This document shows, piece by piece, positions 7,706-14,659 of a DNA stretch of 15,914 nt (position 1 is the first letter of the stretch; each line of letters opens with the position of its first letter). A model generated the notes under the pieces. That model did not search any database. It was given only the letters and a program-made list of their open reading frames with translations, and was not told where the DNA came from. The position numbers were made by a program, and so were the translations under genes. Source of the stretch: STC-54 sp964504665 (GTDB lineage Bacteria > Patescibacteriota > Microgenomatia > Daviesbacterales > UBA10151); the NCBI GenBank assembly GCA_964504665.1, contig CAZDEH010000022.1, positions 1-15,914 on the forward strand, in the 5' to 3' direction.

Positions 7706-8200
7706 ATGCATAACAAAGGTTTCACTTTGATTGAACTTATCCTTTATATAACTATTATTACTATTGTTATGGGAGCTTTGATCCCTTTTGCCTGGAGTGT
7801 AATTGAAGGGGGCGTCAAAAGCTCTGTAGAACAAGAGGTATCCTCTCAGGCAAGATTCGTTTCTGAAAGGATAAAATACGAAATCAGAAATGCAAATAAT
7901 ATTAATAACGTTTTAGCATCCAGTATAGATTTGAACACTGATATTAATGCTACCACAGTGATCAATTTATCAGGAGATAAAATTACAATTAAATATGGGG
8001 CTGGTGGTACACCGATAAATCTAAATTCAAACGACACGAGCGTAACTAGTTTAGTATTTACTGATTACCAATCAGCAGATACGAAAACTAAACACATTCA
8101 ATTTACTTTTACCATTGATGATAATTACACCGGTTCCAGACAGGAATATAACGCTCCGGCAATCAGTCTCGAGTCAAGCGCAGAAATAAGGAGTAATTAA
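7706..8200 (+). CDS. Minor prepilin, GspJ/PilW-like
   Basis: This is a 164-aa prepilin. The start is set at ATG 7706, one base after the previous stop, because MHNKG followed by FTLIELILYITIITIVMGAL is a perfect prepilin signal (cut after Gly5, Glu at +5). The open frame continues upstream to 7580 but there overlaps the previous gene. After the helix comes a segment (SQARFVSERIKYEIRNANNI) typical of GspJ/PilW minor prepilins, then a beta-rich C-terminal part with TKHIQFTFTI. It stands third in the series, where GspJ stands in type II secretion operons. Its likely function is as part of the minor-pilin priming complex. The stop is two bases before the next ATG. Confidence 0.87.
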   Translation: MHNKGFTLIELILYITIITIVMGALIPFAWSVIEGGVKSSVEQEVSSQARFVSERIKYEIRNANNINNVLASSIDLNTDINATTVINLSGDKITIKYGAGGTPINLNSNDTSVTSLVFTDYQSADTKTKHIQFTFTIDDNYTGSRQEYNAPAISLESSAEIRSN

Positions 8201-8201
8201 T

Positions 8202-8579
8202 ATGAAAGGATTTGTAGCAATTACCACAGTATTAATTTTAAGTATAGTGGTGTTGGCAATTTCAACTACTGTTACCCTTCTTTCAATAGGTGAAGCTCAA
8301 TCTTCTCTTTCCTTATTTAAAGGGGAAGATAATTTGAACTTTATTGAAGGCTGTGTAGAGGATGTCATGATGAAAATTAGGGCAAATAGTTTATATAGTG
8401 GGACTGCTATTAGCAGACCAGAAGGTACATGTTCAATTACTTATAACCCAGGAGGTAATGGTCCCATTAACTGGGATCTAACTGTAACTTCTCAAAGCAC
8501 TTCTTACCAAAGACAGGTTAAAGTAGTTTTTGTCAGAAATTCTACAGGTATTACCTTAACCAGCTGGAAAGAAATATAA
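8202..8579 (+). CDS. Minor prepilin-like protein lacking Glu+5, PilX/GspK-like
   Basis: This 125-aa protein has leader MKG and then FVAITTVLILSIVVLAISTT. It resembles a prepilin signal with Gly before Phe, but position +5 is Thr rather than Glu. Absence of Glu+5 is the hallmark of GspK, the tip-most pseudopilin, and this gene is fourth in order, exactly where GspK sits. It is much shorter than GspK (~300 aa) and closer in size to PilX-type minor pilins. Two cysteines (C51 in FIEGCVEDVM and C77 in EGTCSIT) may form a disulfide. A strong Shine-Dalgarno AAGGAG (8188-8193) lies 8 nt before the ATG. The predicted job is capping or starting the pseudopilus tip complex. Confidence 0.8.
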   Translation: MKGFVAITTVLILSIVVLAISTTVTLLSIGEAQSSLSLFKGEDNLNFIEGCVEDVMMKIRANSLYSGTAISRPEGTCSITYNPGGNGPINWDLTVTSQSTSYQRQVKVVFVRNSTGITLTSWKEI

Positions 8580-8594
8580 GTTTTAAACTGGGTA

Positions 8595-8624
8595 TTGACA
8601 GAGTGTACCAATTTCTAATATTCT
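8595..8624 (+). promoter_or_regulatory. Promoter of the major-type pilin gene
   Basis: A perfect -35 TTGACA (8595-8600) is followed by TAATAT (8616-8621, 15-nt spacer) or TATTCT (8619-8624, 18-nt spacer). The predicted start is around 8628-8631, only a few bases before the ATG at 8634, which lacks a Shine-Dalgarno. This is the best -35 box in the pilus cluster on the + strand, fitting the high expression expected of a major pilin. Confidence 0.6.
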
Positions 8625-8633
8625 GAAATAGTA

Positions 8634-9122
8634 ATGAAAGAAACTGCCCAAAAAGGTTTTACTCTTATTGAACTTCTTGTTGCTTTAACTATTGTAGCAA
8701 TTTTAGCAGTATCCGTTTATGTAGCTCTAAATCCCGCCCAAAGGTTAAAAGATGCTAAGGATTCAAGGCGGGCATTAGATACCGACACGATTATTACCGC
8801 AATTCATCAATCAATAGTAGATAATAAAGGAACTTATCCTTCCAATATGCCGGCTGCAGGAGCTGAAGAGCAGTTAGGTACTTCTGCAACTGGATGCACA
8901 ATTAGCAATTCCAATTGTACTATTACAGAGGCTGTCTGTACTGATTTATTAACAGGATCACAAAATATAAGTAAATACCTTAAAACAATGCCTTTTGATC
9001 CTGATACTACCTTAGGCAGTGATGCCAAAACTGGTTATTCTGTGCAAAGGGATGCAAATGGAATTGTAACTGTAAAAGCCTGTTATACTGATGGGACAAC
9101 CATTATTTCAGTCTCCAGATAA
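8634..9122 (+). CDS. Major-type type IV prepilin (PilA/PulG-like)
   Basis: This 162-aa prepilin has leader MKETAQKG, a predicted cut after Gly8, and mature N-terminus FTLIELLVALTIVAILAVSV (Glu at +5). After the helix, VALNPAQRLKDAKDSRR is the pattern seen in many pilins of candidate-phyla bacteria and PulG-like proteins. The globular part has several Cys (around residues 87-104 and near 150) that may form disulfides. It has its own promoter with a consensus -35 box, unlike the minor prepilins upstream, suggesting it is expressed more strongly and is the main fibre subunit. That role is inferred from promoter and length; no biochemical evidence is visible. The downstream gene starts 31 bp later. 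Confidence 0.87.
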   Translation: MKETAQKGFTLIELLVALTIVAILAVSVYVALNPAQRLKDAKDSRRALDTDTIITAIHQSIVDNKGTYPSNMPAAGAEEQLGTSATGCTISNSNCTITEAVCTDLLTGSQNISKYLKTMPFDPDTTLGSDAKTGYSVQRDANGIVTVKACYTDGTTIISVSR

Positions 9123-9133
9123 TTTTCTAAACC

Positions 9134-9142
9134 TGCTACAAT
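9134..9142 (+). promoter_or_regulatory. Extended -10 promoter before the LytR_C gene
   Basis: TGC-TACAAT (9134-9142) ends 11 nt before the ATG at 9154, predicting a leader of only a few bases. No clear -35 box and no Shine-Dalgarno are present. Confidence 0.45.
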
Positions 9143-9153
9143 ATAAATAATTT

Positions 9154-10224
9154 ATGATCTTTTTTAATTCTAATCCTGGTGCAATTTATATCCAAAAAAA
9201 ATCATTGAATTTTTATATTAACGGAGAAGAGAAGCGTCTAAATTTTCCAGATAATATCATATCTAATGGAGATATTATCAATCCTATAAAATATGAAAAG
9301 CTAATTGGAGATTTTATCATTGCCGAAAACATCAAAAAACAACAGATAATGTTGATACTTGCAGAAGAAATTCTTTTTGAAAAGACAATCTTAGCTACCG
9401 ACCTGAAGATATCAAATGATAGTATGGACAGTTTTATTAATATGATTCCCATTGAACAGGAAAAATTGATTAAAAAAACTATCCAATTAAATGACAACAG
9501 TCATCTTTTTGCAGTTAATAGACAATTATTTGAAAAAATCGTAGAAATTTTAGTGAAGTTTAATTTCGAAGTTTTAGCTGTTGTACCGCTAACTATTTAT
9601 TCCTCTGATAGTGAACTAAACGAAAATCTGATAGCGAAAATTTATAAAGACAAGCAATTTCTTAAAGAAACAAATTTTTTGAATGATACTGAATCCCATG
9701 ATAATCCCAGTTCGGGTAGAGGAATTTTAACTGTGGTCGTTCTTTTGATAATAATTATTATTATTCTGAGCTTTCTTTTAATAAATAACTACTTTAAATT
9801 CTCTCTACCATTCTTGACGAAAGACACTAAATTTACACAAGTAAGTCCACAAACTCTGCCAATCTTAATCAGTACTGAGTCTGCGAGCCCTGTGACTTCC
9901 TCTCAATCTGCCACTCTGGGAAATGATCAATTAAAAGTTGTTGTGCTAAACGGTACAGGTATAGCTGGCCAAGCTTCTAAAATTAAAAATCTGCTGACTG
10001 TATTAGGTTTATTAAAAATTAACACAGATAATGCAAAAGAAGGACGTGTTGAGAATACGGTTGTGGTCTTTTCAGAGGCAGTTACGGATGAATTGCAGAA
10101 TAAGATTACAACTTTGCTAGAAAATAATTTTGAATCTGTTTCCGTCAAGAAAAATACCGGTTCGCAAAGCACAGACATCTTAATCACTACCGGGAAACCA
10201 AAAGCAACTTCTTTACCGGATTAG
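9154..10224 (+). CDS. Bitopic membrane protein: PilM/GspL-like cytoplasmic part plus LytR_C domain
   Basis: This 356-aa protein has three parts. Residues ~1-185 are cytoplasmic, lack a signal peptide, and begin with a GAIYIQKKSLNFYING segment resembling a truncated, divergent PilM/GspL actin-like fold. A single membrane helix spans ~190-211 (TVVVLLIIIIIILSFLLI). After a Ser/Thr/Pro-rich linker (~225-255), an external domain at ~259-347 begins KVVVLNGTGIAGQA, characteristic of the LytR C-terminal (LytR_C) family. In type II secretion the gene after GspK is GspL, also cytoplasmic-helix-external, so position and topology suggest the same coupling role between ATPase and envelope. The LytR_C call is fairly firm; the PilM/GspL relation is tentative. 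It is the last gene of the pilus cluster and is followed by a terminator hairpin. Confidence 0.8.
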   Translation: MIFFNSNPGAIYIQKKSLNFYINGEEKRLNFPDNIISNGDIINPIKYEKLIGDFIIAENIKKQQIMLILAEEILFEKTILATDLKISNDSMDSFINMIPIEQEKLIKKTIQLNDNSHLFAVNRQLFEKIVEILVKFNFEVLAVVPLTIYSSDSELNENLIAKIYKDKQFLKETNFLNDTESHDNPSSGRGILTVVVLLIIIIIILSFLLINNYFKFSLPFLTKDTKFTQVSPQTLPILISTESASPVTSSQSATLGNDQLKVVVLNGTGIAGQASKIKNLLTVLGLLKINTDNAKEGRVENTVVVFSEAVTDELQNKITTLLENNFESVSVKKNTGSQSTDILITTGKPKATSLPD

Positions 10225-10228
10225 AATG

Positions 10229-10254
10229 AAAAAGGCCCCTTACGGAGCCTTTTT
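10229..10254. terminator. Bidirectional intrinsic terminator
   Basis: A-tract/stem/T-tract hairpin AAAAAGGC...GCCTTTTT ending the pilus cluster on the + strand and the small RNA on the minus strand. The + strand fold has one C-A mismatch. On the minus strand this becomes U-G, giving an 11-bp uninterrupted stem with a GUAA (GNRA) tetraloop. Confidence 0.8.
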
Positions 10255-10312
10255 CTAAATACTTATCAGTAAGCTGACAAGTAAATCTTATCGACCTTTC
10301 GGTGAATAAGTG
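10229..10312 (-). ncRNA. Probable stand-alone structured small RNA (~84 nt), unrecognised family
   Basis: On the minus strand a promoter (10318-10347) is followed by three consecutive hairpins ending in a terminator. Hairpin A (10310-10287) has stem CTTATTCACC/GGTCGATAAG, one C-C mismatch, one U-G pair and a GAAA tetraloop. Hairpin B (10283-10260) has a fully paired 10-bp stem with loop CUUA. Hairpin C is the terminator, with an 11-bp stem and a GUAA loop. In each hairpin a position that mismatches on the + strand becomes a G-U wobble on the minus strand, so the minus-strand RNA is the folding molecule. No open frame or downstream gene on this strand follows, so a riboswitch or leader is unlikely. 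I do not recognise the family. Function is unknown; a trans-acting regulator is one possibility. Confidence 0.6.
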
Positions 10313-10317
10313 CTATT

Positions 10318-10347
10318 TTTATACCATAATTTTTAGAGTTATGTCAA
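10318..10347 (-). promoter_or_regulatory. Strong promoter for the small RNA
   Basis: On the minus strand a perfect -35 TTGACA (10347-10342), an 18-nt spacer and an extended -10 TGG-TATAAA (10326-10318) predict a start around 10311-10313. The -35 box begins 1 nt after the stop codon of the glycoside hydrolase gene, where it can serve nothing but the hairpin RNA. Confidence 0.65.
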
Positions 10348-10348
10348 G

Positions 10349-12112
10349 TCAATTTGAAAAGGGAAGTAATTTCCAAAGATCTTGGGGATTAAAAAGTACT
10401 GAAAGTATCTCAGGTTCTAACTCACCAAAATCTAAAATATTTTCCCCAGAATGAACTCTAGCATTAACAGTTTTAGGTTTATAGAATTTTTTATGCAGGG
10501 TAAAATCAAAAGTATAATCTGGAAGTAAATATCTGGCTTCAATCTTATCTAATTGACCGTTTCTATTTAACTGTAAATTTGAACTATTAGATATATCATT
10601 TGAAGAAACTGTTAATATGTAATCACCGTTAAAATCTTTTTTCCACTTCAGGGAAGTCTTGATCAATAGCTCTACTGGAGATTGAATGCTGATTGAAAAG
10701 ACCAAAGGGGATTGATCAAATTCCTGATCTTTGTTAAATAGTTGTAAAGATAAAACATAAGACCCATCTTTTGGAGCCTTTAGTTTTAAATTAAAAATAG
10801 CTGTTTGTCCGGGTTCAACTGCTTGTTCCGGATTTAACATTGTTGATTTAATTTGGAGTTCTGTACCTCCTTTTAGTGCACGGAGTTCGATTGAATTATT
10901 ATCATTCCAGATTGATTGACCGGTATTTTTGAAGGTGAGAAAAATATTATAGTTTTCTCCTGATACTAATGATGAATAAATTCCTCCATCTTGAAGCTCC
11001 GCTTTATTATCCTGTATAGGTTTCCCACGAGTCTTTGGTAATTTTAGCAAAGCTTGATAAGGGGCATAAAAAGCGGGAAAAATAATCTTGTTATCTGAAG
11101 TAACACCTAAAATTTTAGTGTTTTGCTTCTCGCCGGTTAATTTCTTAAACGAAAAGTGATCAAAGGGTGATTCTTGATAATTTAGTAAAAAAGGGGTTAC
11201 TGCTGTAATCCGTCTATCATTCCAGGCATTTGTAAAAGCTTCCGTATAATAATCAGCCACTTTATCAGCCATAGGTAGAGACTTGTCAAAATCCAGGCCT
11301 TCTGCATGTTTCCAGCCTGTTTCGGTGATAAATACAGGAAGATCTTTTGTCACTCCCAAAGATTTTAGTACTTGTTGCTCCCAAACCCAGGTGAGAACTG
11401 ACCCCTTGCCCGATGCATTCGGGAAGCCTACAAAACCTGGATTAGGATATGAGTGTGAACTCCATCCATCTAACCTATTTAAGACTCCCGGAACTTCTTC
11501 CTCCATCTCAGTTAAAAATAATTTTTCATCATAATATGAAGGAGGTTTATTAGGAGCTGAGGCATCAAACCCTGCATTTAAGATAAAAAAATCAGGACTT
11601 TTGTTTTTTAAAGCTGTAATAGTTTTATCAAGCACTCTGGCGTAAGATTTTGGCACAGCTTGCTCACCCCATTCCTGACCTTGGTTAGGTTCGTTATAAA
11701 TAATTACATATCTATTTTTTATTGGCCAGTTTAGTGAATTTAAAAAGTCAGCCCACGCTTCTTCTTCGCCTTCATAAGGTCTTTTCCAGTAATTTTTTTC
11801 AGGTGTTGTCGCAAGTCTTACAATAGGAATTAAATGTTTCCGCCTCAAATCGTTAAAGAATGTTTGCCATTTATTGTGGTCTCTGTTTTTACTTTCAATA
11901 AGAATTGTTATATAACCCCAATCTCCTCCGCTTGAATTAACCAAATCAGCAGCTTCTGATGCTTCATCAGAGGTAGAAGAAATGGTGTGAATCCCAAAAC
12001 GGTTATTAGCAGTAGTTAAAGGATCAATTATGGCAAAAACAGGCTGAATAAATATTTTTGAATAACAGAAACCTAATACTAAAAATAATAAGATCAATTT
12101 TAGATGCCTCAT
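10349..12112 (-). CDS. Secreted TIM-barrel glycoside hydrolase (clan GH-A-like) with Ig-like C-terminal domain
   Basis: This 587-aa exported protein has a signal peptide ~1-27 (KLILLFLVLGF core, cut after VFA). The catalytic region (~35-355) follows the GH-A pattern of GH5/GH39/GH42-type enzymes: YVIIYNEPNQG with acid/base candidate Glu141, WSSHSYP with His220, and VFITETGW with nucleophile candidate Glu264, each at a strand end. Residues ~375-475 look like an Ig-like module of the NBR1/FW type (FLTFKNTGQSIWN, then the EPGQTAIFNLKLKAP segment). The last ~110 residues are beta-rich and unassigned. It should act outside the cell on a beta-linked glycan, but the substrate cannot be told from sequence. 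It is transcribed singly: TGG-TAAAAT (12125-12133) forms an extended -10 12 nt before the ATG, and no Shine-Dalgarno is seen. It converges on the pilus cluster. Confidence 0.82.
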   Translation of the reverse strand: MRHLKLILLFLVLGFCYSKIFIQPVFAIIDPLTTANNRFGIHTISSTSDEASEAADLVNSSGGDWGYITILIESKNRDHNKWQTFFNDLRRKHLIPIVRLATTPEKNYWKRPYEGEEEAWADFLNSLNWPIKNRYVIIYNEPNQGQEWGEQAVPKSYARVLDKTITALKNKSPDFFILNAGFDASAPNKPPSYYDEKLFLTEMEEEVPGVLNRLDGWSSHSYPNPGFVGFPNASGKGSVLTWVWEQQVLKSLGVTKDLPVFITETGWKHAEGLDFDKSLPMADKVADYYTEAFTNAWNDRRITAVTPFLLNYQESPFDHFSFKKLTGEKQNTKILGVTSDNKIIFPAFYAPYQALLKLPKTRGKPIQDNKAELQDGGIYSSLVSGENYNIFLTFKNTGQSIWNDNNSIELRALKGGTELQIKSTMLNPEQAVEPGQTAIFNLKLKAPKDGSYVLSLQLFNKDQEFDQSPLVFSISIQSPVELLIKTSLKWKKDFNGDYILTVSSNDISNSSNLQLNRNGQLDKIEARYLLPDYTFDFTLHKKFYKPKTVNARVHSGENILDFGELEPEILSVLFNPQDLWKLLPFSN

Positions 12113-12124
12113 AAGTAGACGTAC

Positions 12125-12133
12125 ATTTTACCA
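12125..12133 (-). promoter_or_regulatory. Extended -10 promoter of the glycoside hydrolase gene
   Basis: TGG-TAAAAT on the minus strand, 12 nt before the ATG at 12112, predicts a short leader of about 5 nt. No -35 match is seen in the upstream gap, which reaches the polymerase stop codon at 12154-12156. Confidence 0.45.
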
Positions 12134-12153
12134 CGGATCATGCCAGAGCATCC

Positions 12154-13410
12154 TTAATTAATCACAATTTCTTCCAGTTCTTTTACGCCTCCAAAAGCTA
12201 TCCTGTCAATAACCATATTATCCATCCCCAACATAGTAGCGGGAGTAATGACAAAATTACCCCATCTTTCATTAATGTTATCTATAGCAAAGATTAAATT
12301 TTCTTTTTTAACTAAATCTTCCAGTAAGCTCATCTGAGTATAAGTATTTTTTTGTAAATTGAAACAAGATACTGCTAAATTTCGAACAGGTTTTTGACAT
12401 GGACATTGGAGTATTAATTTAAAAACTACTTTATAAATATCTCTGGAATCAAATAATAAATTAGAAGAACTTATTCCCTTATGCCAATAGCTAAAATCCC
12501 GGTAAAGGATTGAGAGGTGGACTCCCCGGGCAACGTATCCGGCTTTTCTCATTCGGTGACCCATTTTTTTGACTAATTTTTGTAAAATAGGTGCCAGTTC
12601 TTCCGGTTTAGTTAAAAATTTAGGTAAGGCAAAAGAGTTACCATAACTACTCCTTTTAGATTCCACAGCATCAATTTCAGCTCCCCGTAGCCTTAAAAAC
12701 CAATAATAACCTAAAACTGAAGCAAAAGCTGCTTTTAATTTCCAGAGAGGAGAGTGGTAAAAATCTAAAACAGTAAAAATACCCACATTATTTAATCTGA
12801 CAGCATTTTTATATTTAATACCGCAAAGATCCATTAAATTTAACTTGCTGTAAATATCTAAGAAATTATTTTGATCAATAATATCCAACCCATCCGGCTT
12901 ATGCAGCGAAGCTGCAGTTTTGGCTAAAAAACGGTTAGGAGCAATGCCCACAGAGACAGTCAGCCATTCTCCGATTTCAGTTTTAATTCTATTTTTAATT
13001 TCCAGAGCTATGCTCACAATACCTTTTTTAAGAGCTGGTAAGCCCTCTAAATTCAAGACAAACTCATCGATTGACTTGGGGATTACAACATCAGAATATT
13101 CCGCTAGAAGAGCTTTTAATTTAAGATGAATGTGCCTATATTTGGCTGGATCAGGAGACAGAACAGTTAAATTCGGATAGAGCAGACGCCCCTCTCTTAC
13201 TTTCATACCAACTTTAATACCCAGTTTTTTCGCTTCAATGGAAGGGGCAACAATGCAGCCAGAGGAACCAGTATAAGCAGCCACAGCTATCGGTTTATCA
13301 CGGAGTTTTGGGTTAGCCTGTTGCTCAATGGTAGCAAAACAGGAGTTTAGATCCAAATGAATGAGAGTTGGTTGTTTTGGGTTAAAAGGGAAGCTAATTG
13401 GACTGGTCAT
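12154..13410 (-). CDS. Y-family translesion DNA polymerase (UmuC/DinB type)
   Basis: This 418-aa low-fidelity polymerase should copy past damaged bases. Catalytic acids are Asp20 (IHLDLNSCF) and Asp115-Glu116 (KSIDEF). Phe25 takes the steric-gate position, five residues after Asp20. The finger segment GCIVAPSIEAKKLGIKVGM (51-69) has the EAK form of UmuC/UvrX-like enzymes rather than the YEAR of DinB. Helix-hairpin-helix thumb (LMDLCGIKYKNAVRLNNVGI) and little-finger regions follow, and the C-terminal tail has the INERWG...DRIAFGG pattern. No typical QxxLF clamp-binding motif is clear, though QMSLLEDL near the C-terminal third could serve. ATG 13410 is preferred to GTG 13428 because GGAGG (13424-13420) lies 9 nt before it. 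The start overlaps the 86-aa gene upstream by 17 bp, so the two are translationally coupled. Confidence 0.92.
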   Translation of the reverse strand: MTSPISFPFNPKQPTLIHLDLNSCFATIEQQANPKLRDKPIAVAAYTGSSGCIVAPSIEAKKLGIKVGMKVREGRLLYPNLTVLSPDPAKYRHIHLKLKALLAEYSDVVIPKSIDEFVLNLEGLPALKKGIVSIALEIKNRIKTEIGEWLTVSVGIAPNRFLAKTAASLHKPDGLDIIDQNNFLDIYSKLNLMDLCGIKYKNAVRLNNVGIFTVLDFYHSPLWKLKAAFASVLGYYWFLRLRGAEIDAVESKRSSYGNSFALPKFLTKPEELAPILQKLVKKMGHRMRKAGYVARGVHLSILYRDFSYWHKGISSSNLLFDSRDIYKVVFKLILQCPCQKPVRNLAVSCFNLQKNTYTQMSLLEDLVKKENLIFAIDNINERWGNFVITPATMLGMDNMVIDRIAFGGVKELEEIVIN

Positions 13411-13654
13411 CAGCAATTTCCTCCACACTCCAATGCAGGGTATCAGTATTTAAAACCAGTCTAAAAAATAGGGTAGGGGTCATAACAGAAAAAACATGAT
13501 ATAAAATCCTACCTAATCTATAGGTATGGTGTAAACCAATTTTAGTTACTTGATAAGTTCTGTTTTCCCATAAAACATACTTAGGATAAACAGACCGTTT
13601 TTTATGATCAAAAACTAAGTTTACTGAAATAGGAGCATTAATCCGCTGAATCAT
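13394..13654 (-). CDS. Small protein encoded with the Y-family polymerase, unrecognised
   Basis: This 86-aa protein has no signal peptide or membrane helix. Its pattern is a compact beta fold: PISVNLVFDHKKR, a P-x-Y-V-x-W-x-x-R-x-Y-x-V core (residues 24-36), a His-rich YRLGRILYHVFSV middle, and the strand FRLVLNTDTLHWSVEEIAD. The W-x-x-R-x-Y-x-V core followed by a C-terminal strand with W-x-[VL] loosely recalls the DUF6504 proteins linked to ImuB in Actinobacteria, but I cannot confirm homology. Its 3' end contains the polymerase Shine-Dalgarno and overlaps its start by 17 bp, so translation of the two is coupled. UmuD and YolD are other small partners encoded next to Y-family polymerases, and this protein resembles neither. 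A regulatory or accessory role in translesion synthesis is inferred. Confidence 0.78.
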   Translation of the reverse strand: MIQRINAPISVNLVFDHKKRSVYPKYVLWENRTYQVTKIGLHHTYRLGRILYHVFSVMTPTLFFRLVLNTDTLHWSVEEIADDQSN

Positions 13655-13664
13655 AGATGTACTG

Positions 13665-13694
13665 AGATTACACCCTAATAATACCCGAAGTCAA
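13665..13694 (-). promoter_or_regulatory. Promoter of the polymerase operon
   Basis: On the minus strand TTGACT (13694-13689), an 18-nt spacer and TAATCT (13670-13665) precede the ATG at 13654 by 10 nt, predicting a leader of about 4 nt. I saw no clear palindromic SOS/LexA-type operator in the 103-bp divergent gap. Confidence 0.5.
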
Positions 13695-13757
13695 TACTTC
13701 AACTTTGTACTAAACTTGCACATATAATATTATTAGTATTAAAATATCAATATAAAG

Positions 13758-14609
13758 ATGAACTTTTTTAATAATATATTGACAGCAATTTATTCACCAG
13801 CGTTTTATTCCACTATTCCCCAAAATGGATTTGGGAAGGCTCTAAAATATTTCCTGCTCTTAGCTTTATGCTTAACCATCATTAGATCTTTGCCTATAAT
13901 TATAAATGTGGCTGGTAATATCCAGAGTGAAGTTGTTAAAGTGCTTAATGAAACATCTAATTTTTATCCGAATGAACTGGAAATTAAAATTGACAAGGGT
14001 CAGGTTAGTACAAATGTAAATGAACCTTATTTTATTAATACTCCCGGATCTATAGATTCTATAGATAATATGGATCGTTTAATAGTCATAGATACAAAAA
14101 CTCCTTTTAGCGCATCAAAATTTAATGAATATAAAACAGCCGTATGGTTAAATAAAGATACTGTTTTTTATCGAGGGGATCGTTCTTCTGAGGTTAAAGC
14201 TTATGATTTATCAAAAATTGACAATTTTACCATAGATAAGGATGTAATCAATTCTTTGGCAGAGAAGATCAGACCATGGATAAAATTTGTTGCTCCTTTA
14301 TTAAGTATTGCAATTTTCATTGGAGTTTATATCTCTTATGATTTCAGATTATTATATCTACTATTTTTAGCTCTCATTATATTGCTTTTATCAAGGATAC
14401 TGAAAAAGAATTTAACTTATGTTAATTCATATAAATTAGGATTATATGGAATGACCTTAGGACTAATAATAGAGACTTTGCAAAGTTTAACTTCGGGATT
14501 TGTTCATTTTCAAGGTTTTCCTTTTATGTTTACACTAATATCTTTAGCAGTAATCTATATAAATTATTTTAAAACAAATACTCCTCAAGAAACTCAAAAT
14601 ACTATATAA
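13758..14609 (+). CDS. DUF1189-family membrane protein
   Basis: This 283-aa integral membrane protein has the opening typical of the DUF1189 family: an IYSPAFYSTIPQNGFGKALK segment (11-30) leading into the first helix (~28-52). A polar domain of about 115 residues (55-170), probably external, follows. Four further helices are visible at ~173-193, ~197-214, ~226-244 and ~253-271. The family is widespread in Gram-positive and candidate-phyla bacteria and its function is unknown to me. The gene is divergent from the polymerase operon, with TATAAT at 13723-13728 as a possible -10, and it is followed by tRNA-Gly on the same strand. No Shine-Dalgarno is evident before the ATG. It has no obvious functional link with its neighbours. 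Confidence 0.82.
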   Translation: MNFFNNILTAIYSPAFYSTIPQNGFGKALKYFLLLALCLTIIRSLPIIINVAGNIQSEVVKVLNETSNFYPNELEIKIDKGQVSTNVNEPYFINTPGSIDSIDNMDRLIVIDTKTPFSASKFNEYKTAVWLNKDTVFYRGDRSSEVKAYDLSKIDNFTIDKDVINSLAEKIRPWIKFVAPLLSIAIFIGVYISYDFRLLYLLFLALIILLLSRILKKNLTYVNSYKLGLYGMTLGLIIETLQSLTSGFVHFQGFPFMFTLISLAVIYINYFKTNTPQETQNTI

Positions 14610-14641
14610 ATTAGGGTTAATTTTTCTAATTTTATAATCTT

Positions 14642-14650
14642 TGTTATAAT
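14642..14650 (+). promoter_or_regulatory. Extended -10 promoter of tRNA-Gly
   Basis: TGT-TATAAT (14642-14650) ends 9 nt before the tRNA 5' end at 14660. No convincing -35 box was seen. Confidence 0.55.
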
Positions 14651-14659
14651 TATCTTCTT

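Noticed and set aside
10260..10310. Hairpins A and B as extra terminators of the + strand pilus operon
   Set aside because: On the + strand they have mismatches and no following U-run at the right place; pairing is better on the minus strand, where a promoter precedes them.
13411..13428. GTG 13428 as polymerase start
   Set aside because: The GGAGG Shine-Dalgarno lies inside those codons and is well placed for ATG 13410.
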